This document shows, one piece after another, positions 61,176 through 64,000 of a stretch of 64,000 nt of DNA. The number at the start of each line of letters is the position of its first letter. The first letter of the stretch is position 1. Under the pieces are notes generated by a model that saw only the letters and a list, made by a program, of their open reading frames with translations, was not told the DNA's origin and made no database searches. The position numbers were made by a program, and so were the translations under genes. The stretch lies in the NCBI GenBank assembly GCA_963922875.1, contig CAWUJH010000008.1, positions 202,137-266,136 on the forward strand. The letters run 5' to 3'. The stretch comes from Ketobacter sp963922875. Its GTDB lineage: Bacteria; Pseudomonadota; Gammaproteobacteria; Pseudomonadales; Ketobacteraceae.

Positions 61176-62255
61176 TTAACCTTTACGGCGCTCAAAATCT
61201 TGCATAAATTCTATTAACGCATCCACCGCTGCCATTGGCACTGCGTTATAAATGCTTGCCCGCATCCCCCCAACTGAGCGATGGCCTTTTAGATTCAACA
61301 GCTGCCGGGCTTCCGCTTCGATCAGAAAATCATTGTCTAACGTGGCGTCTGCCAGTACAAACGGAATGTTCATACGCGATCGGTTATTAATAGCAACGGG
61401 GTTACTGTAGAAACCACTGTTATCTATAAACTGATAAAGTTTGTTGGATTTATCCAACCGGGCCTGCTCCATTGCGGCTAAACCTCCTTGTGCTTTTAAC
61501 CACTGAAAAACCAGCCCAGCAAGATAAAGCCCGTAGGTGGGCGGCGTGTTATACATTGAGTCGTTATCCGCATGTATTTTGTAGTCCAGCATGGTGGGCG
61601 TAAAATCCATGGCATGACCCAACAAATCCTCGCGGATTATGACTACAGTTATACCCGCTGGACCGATATTTTTCTGAGCGCCAGCGTAAATAACGCCGAA
61701 CTTTGATACATCCAGAGGATAGGACAAAATGCTGGAAGAAAAATCAGCCATCAGAGGAACATCAACTTCAGGTATAAAATCAAACTCTACGCCGCCAATG
61801 GTCTCATTGGGCGTGTAATGCAGGTAAGCCGCGTCTTTGCTCAACTGCCAGCTATTAAAAGCCGGCACAGAGCAAAAATTATTGGCTTCATCACTGGCCA
61901 CAACATTCACCGGCACATAGCGTTGCGCTTCCTTTATGGCTTTCGTGGACCATTGCCCCGTATTGACATAATCCACCGCTTTTGCGCCTGCCCCAAGATT
62001 CAGAGGCACCATGCCAAATTGGGTACTAGCCCCGCCTTGGAGAAACAATACCTTGTAATTCTCGGGAATCGATAACAGTTCTCGTAAATCCTGCTCTGCA
62101 TGCTGGGCAATGGCCACCACCTCTTCAGAACGGTGACTCATTTCCATCACTGACAGACCGCGACCTTGATAATCCAACAATTCTTGTTGCGCTTGCTCTA
62201 AAACGGCTTCAGGCAAAGCCGCTGGACCTGCGCAAAAATTATATGCTCGTGTCAT
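61176..62255 (-). CDS. serC: Phosphoserine aminotransferase
   Basis: A 359-residue PLP class V aminotransferase that makes phosphoserine (and a pyridoxine precursor). AYNFCAGPAALPEAVLEQAQ at the N terminus, MEMSHRSEEV, FLQGGASTQFGMVPLN and the PLP lysine in YAGAQKNIGPAG are family marks, as is the C-terminal GHRSVGGMRASIYNAV. It starts nine bases after gyrA ends, the order found in Pseudomonas. Confidence 0.98.
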   Translation of the reverse strand: MTRAYNFCAGPAALPEAVLEQAQQELLDYQGRGLSVMEMSHRSEEVVAIAQHAEQDLRELLSIPENYKVLFLQGGASTQFGMVPLNLGAGAKAVDYVNTGQWSTKAIKEAQRYVPVNVVASDEANNFCSVPAFNSWQLSKDAAYLHYTPNETIGGVEFDFIPEVDVPLMADFSSSILSYPLDVSKFGVIYAGAQKNIGPAGITVVIIREDLLGHAMDFTPTMLDYKIHADNDSMYNTPPTYGLYLAGLVFQWLKAQGGLAAMEQARLDKSNKLYQFIDNSGFYSNPVAINNRSRMNIPFVLADATLDNDFLIEAEARQLLNLKGHRSVGGMRASIYNAVPMAAVDALIEFMQDFERRKG

Positions 62256-62264
62256 AAACGGGTG

Positions 62265-64000
62265 TCACTCCTCCTGATTAGTGTCATCGTCTGCGACACC
62301 TTCATTCGATTCCGCTGCGCTATCTACTGCTGGAGCAGCTGCGCCTTCATGATTCTCAATCGCTTCTGCAAGCTCGTCAATTTCGTCGGAATCCAGTTCC
62401 GCAATTCTTTCCAAGCCCACCAAGTGCTCATTTTCGGATAAGCGGATTAGCTTAACTCCTTGTGTATCACGGCCTTGAATGGAAACTTCTGAAATACGTG
62501 TACGTACCATGGTTCCTTGATCGGTAATAAGCATAATTTCATCGGTTTCACTCACTTGCACTGCGCTTATCAAGGCACCATTACGATCACTACAACGCAT
62601 CGCGATCATACCTTTGCCGCCACGCCCTTTGGTGGGAAAATCTTCAACTGAGGTGCGTTTTCCATAGCCATGTTTACTGGCTGTTAGCACCTGATGCTCC
62701 GGTTGTGGAACGATGAGCGAAATAAGGCTGGCTCCCTCTGGCAGGTTCACACCGCGAACCCCGCGAGCTGTGCGCCCCATGGCTCTCACATCTTCTTCTT
62801 GGAAACGTATGGCTTTACCTTGCGAAGTAAATAGCATGATGTCTTGATCACCATCCGTAATAGCAACGCCCACCAAGCGGTTGCCGTCATCCAGCTCAAT
62901 CGCAATCAAACCGGAACTTCTTGGTCGGGAAAAGGACTCCAGGTCGACTTTTTTGACCGTACCGTTACTGGTCGCCATGAACACAAACTTACCCGCGCTG
63001 TATTCTCGCAAGGGCAGAATCGCTGTTATTTTTTCATCTTCACTCAAGGGAATTAAATTCACCATAGGTCGCCCTCTTGACTGGCGCCCTCCCCGTGGAA
63101 TCTGGTAAACCTTCAACCAATAGACCTTGCCCTGATTACTAAAGCACAAAATAGTATCGTGGCTACTGGTAATCAGAAGATGTTCAACATAATCTTCATC
63201 TTTTACGCTGGTAGCTGCCTTACCACGGCCACCACGACGCTGGGCCTGGTAAGCATCCAATGGTTGGGTTTTGGCATAGCCACCATGTGACAAAGTAACC
63301 ACCAAATTTTCTTCCGGAATCAAATCTTCATTGGTGAGATCCATCCGCGACGCAACAATTTCGGTGCGGCGTTCATCAGCGTATTGCGCTCGAATGATTT
63401 CCAGCTCTTCACGAATAACCTTCATCAATAGATCAGGATCGGCCAAAATGGCCATCAACTCACCGATCAGATCTAGTTTTTCTTGATACTCCACGAGTAA
63501 TTTATCGGTTTCCAAACCCGTTAAGCGATGTAAGCGCATGTCGAGTATTTCTTTTGCCTGCACAGGCGAAAGATAATAAAAGCCATCATCACGGAGGCCG
63601 AACGTGGAATCCACGTCATCGGGACGACAAACTTCCGGGCCACCGGCTCGCTCAAGCATATCCAGCACATTGCCCGGTCTCCAGCCCTTCTCCATAAGCG
63701 CAACTTCCGCCTCGGCACGGCCAGGTGAGGATTTGATTAGCTCTATGACCGGATCTATATTGGCAAGAGCTACCGCCAGGCCTTCTAACACATGGCCACG
63801 TTCCCGTGCTTTGCGCAAGTCGTAAATAGTACGCCGGGTAACCACCTCACGACGATGGCGAATAAATGCTTCAACAATACCTTTGAGATTGAACAGCTTG
63901 GGTTGCCCATCCACCAAGGCAACCATATTGATACCAAACACCGTTTCTAACTGAGTTTGGGCATACAGGTTATTGAGTAAAACCTCGCCGTTTTCCCCGC
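62265..64000 (-). CDS. gyrA: DNA gyrase subunit A, C-terminal part (gene continues off the window)
   Basis: About 577 residues of GyrA are visible; the start and the active-site Tyr lie beyond the right edge, and the frame is open to base 64000. The visible part holds the end of the breakage-reunion/coiled-coil domain (NNLYAQTQLETVFGINM, EILDMRLHRLTGLE). The C-terminal beta-pinwheel follows with the GyrA box QRRGGRGK that wraps DNA, repeated blades (for example GLIAIELDDGNRLVGV) and an acidic tail of about 40 residues. The acidic tail is longer than in many relatives and typically tunes supercoiling. serC follows immediately. Confidence 0.98.
   Translation of the reverse strand, partial: GENGEVLLNNLYAQTQLETVFGINMVALVDGQPKLFNLKGIVEAFIRHRREVVTRRTIYDLRKARERGHVLEGLAVALANIDPVIELIKSSPGRAEAEVALMEKGWRPGNVLDMLERAGGPEVCRPDDVDSTFGLRDDGFYYLSPVQAKEILDMRLHRLTGLETDKLLVEYQEKLDLIGELMAILADPDLLMKVIREELEIIRAQYADERRTEIVASRMDLTNEDLIPEENLVVTLSHGGYAKTQPLDAYQAQRRGGRGKAATSVKDEDYVEHLLITSSHDTILCFSNQGKVYWLKVYQIPRGGRQSRGRPMVNLIPLSEDEKITAILPLREYSAGKFVFMATSNGTVKKVDLESFSRPRSSGLIAIELDDGNRLVGVAITDGDQDIMLFTSQGKAIRFQEEDVRAMGRTARGVRGVNLPEGASLISLIVPQPEHQVLTASKHGYGKRTSVEDFPTKGRGGKGMIAMRCSDRNGALISAVQVSETDEIMLITDQGTMVRTRISEVSIQGRDTQGVKLIRLSENEHLVGLERIAELDSDEIDELAEAIENHEGAAAPAVDSAAESNEGVADDDTNQEE

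Noticed and set aside
1..64000. Search for CRISPR arrays, insertion sequences, phage genes, tRNA or rRNA
   Set aside because: No regularly spaced repeats, transposase or integrase motifs, or tRNA cloverleaf signatures were noticed on reading both strands; a dedicated scan was not possible.

Overview
The window looks like the chromosome of a gammaproteobacterium, probably marine and related to the Pseudomonadales/Cellvibrionales. The evidence is the gene order gyrA-serC-pheA-hisC-tyrA/aroA (fused)-cmk-rpsA and ihfB-lapA-lapB-pyrF, an HsbA/HsbR-type partner switch, Prc, Uup and a GlyGly-CTERM protein. No phage, insertion sequence, CRISPR array, tRNA or rRNA was seen.

Layout. (1) 1-2736, plus strand: the end of an APS kinase gene (cysC), then gmd and fcl, which make GDP-L-fucose. 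(2) 2763-28063, minus strand, read right to left: a large, visibly AT-rich surface-polysaccharide cluster. It starts with wzi, a six-SLBB Wza-like exporter, a Wzz-type chain-length protein and an O-antigen ligase/polymerase. It continues with a Wzx flippase, seven glycosyltransferases (two GT2-like, four GT4-like and a PglC-like initiating phosphoglycosyltransferase), two PAPS-type sulfotransferases, three class I methyltransferases, a TylF-type O-methyltransferase and a PhyH dioxygenase. It ends with an SDR reductase/epimerase and a WbpM-like 4,6-dehydratase. A RfaH gene (28190-28651) and an ops/JUMPstart element (28086-28140) sit at its head. A decayed second copy of wzz and of the ligase 3' end lies at 23395-24109. 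(3) 28833-33117: thioesterase, MlaC-like protein, ComEA, pyrF, lapB, lapA, ihfB. (4) 33426-54015, mostly plus strand: a rhomboid-like protein lacking catalytic residues, tesA (minus), ybbA-ybbP, uup, a chemoreceptor-like protein with an STAS/phosphatase-kinase partner switch, prc, a HIT protein, a hybrid histidine kinase, yqcC (minus), a TolC-family gene and a secreted PQQ-type sugar dehydrogenase. (5) 54088-64000, minus strand: rpsA, cmk, tyrA-aroA, hisC, pheA, serC and the C-terminal part of gyrA.

How the genes fit together. CysC makes PAPS, the two sulfotransferases can use it, and Gmd/Fcl supply GDP-fucose. The most economical reading is a sulfated, methylated, probably fucose-containing capsule or exopolysaccharide. 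It would be built by a Wzx/Wzy route, started by a phosphoglycosyltransferase on an amino sugar made by the WbpM-like/SDR pair, exported through Wza/Wzi and expressed under local RfaH antitermination. Its position between ihfB and a wbpM homologue is the same type of site that holds the O-antigen locus in Pseudomonas aeruginosa. About 21 kb of unrelated, mostly opposite-strand genes separate rpsA from ihfB, which are neighbours in many relatives.
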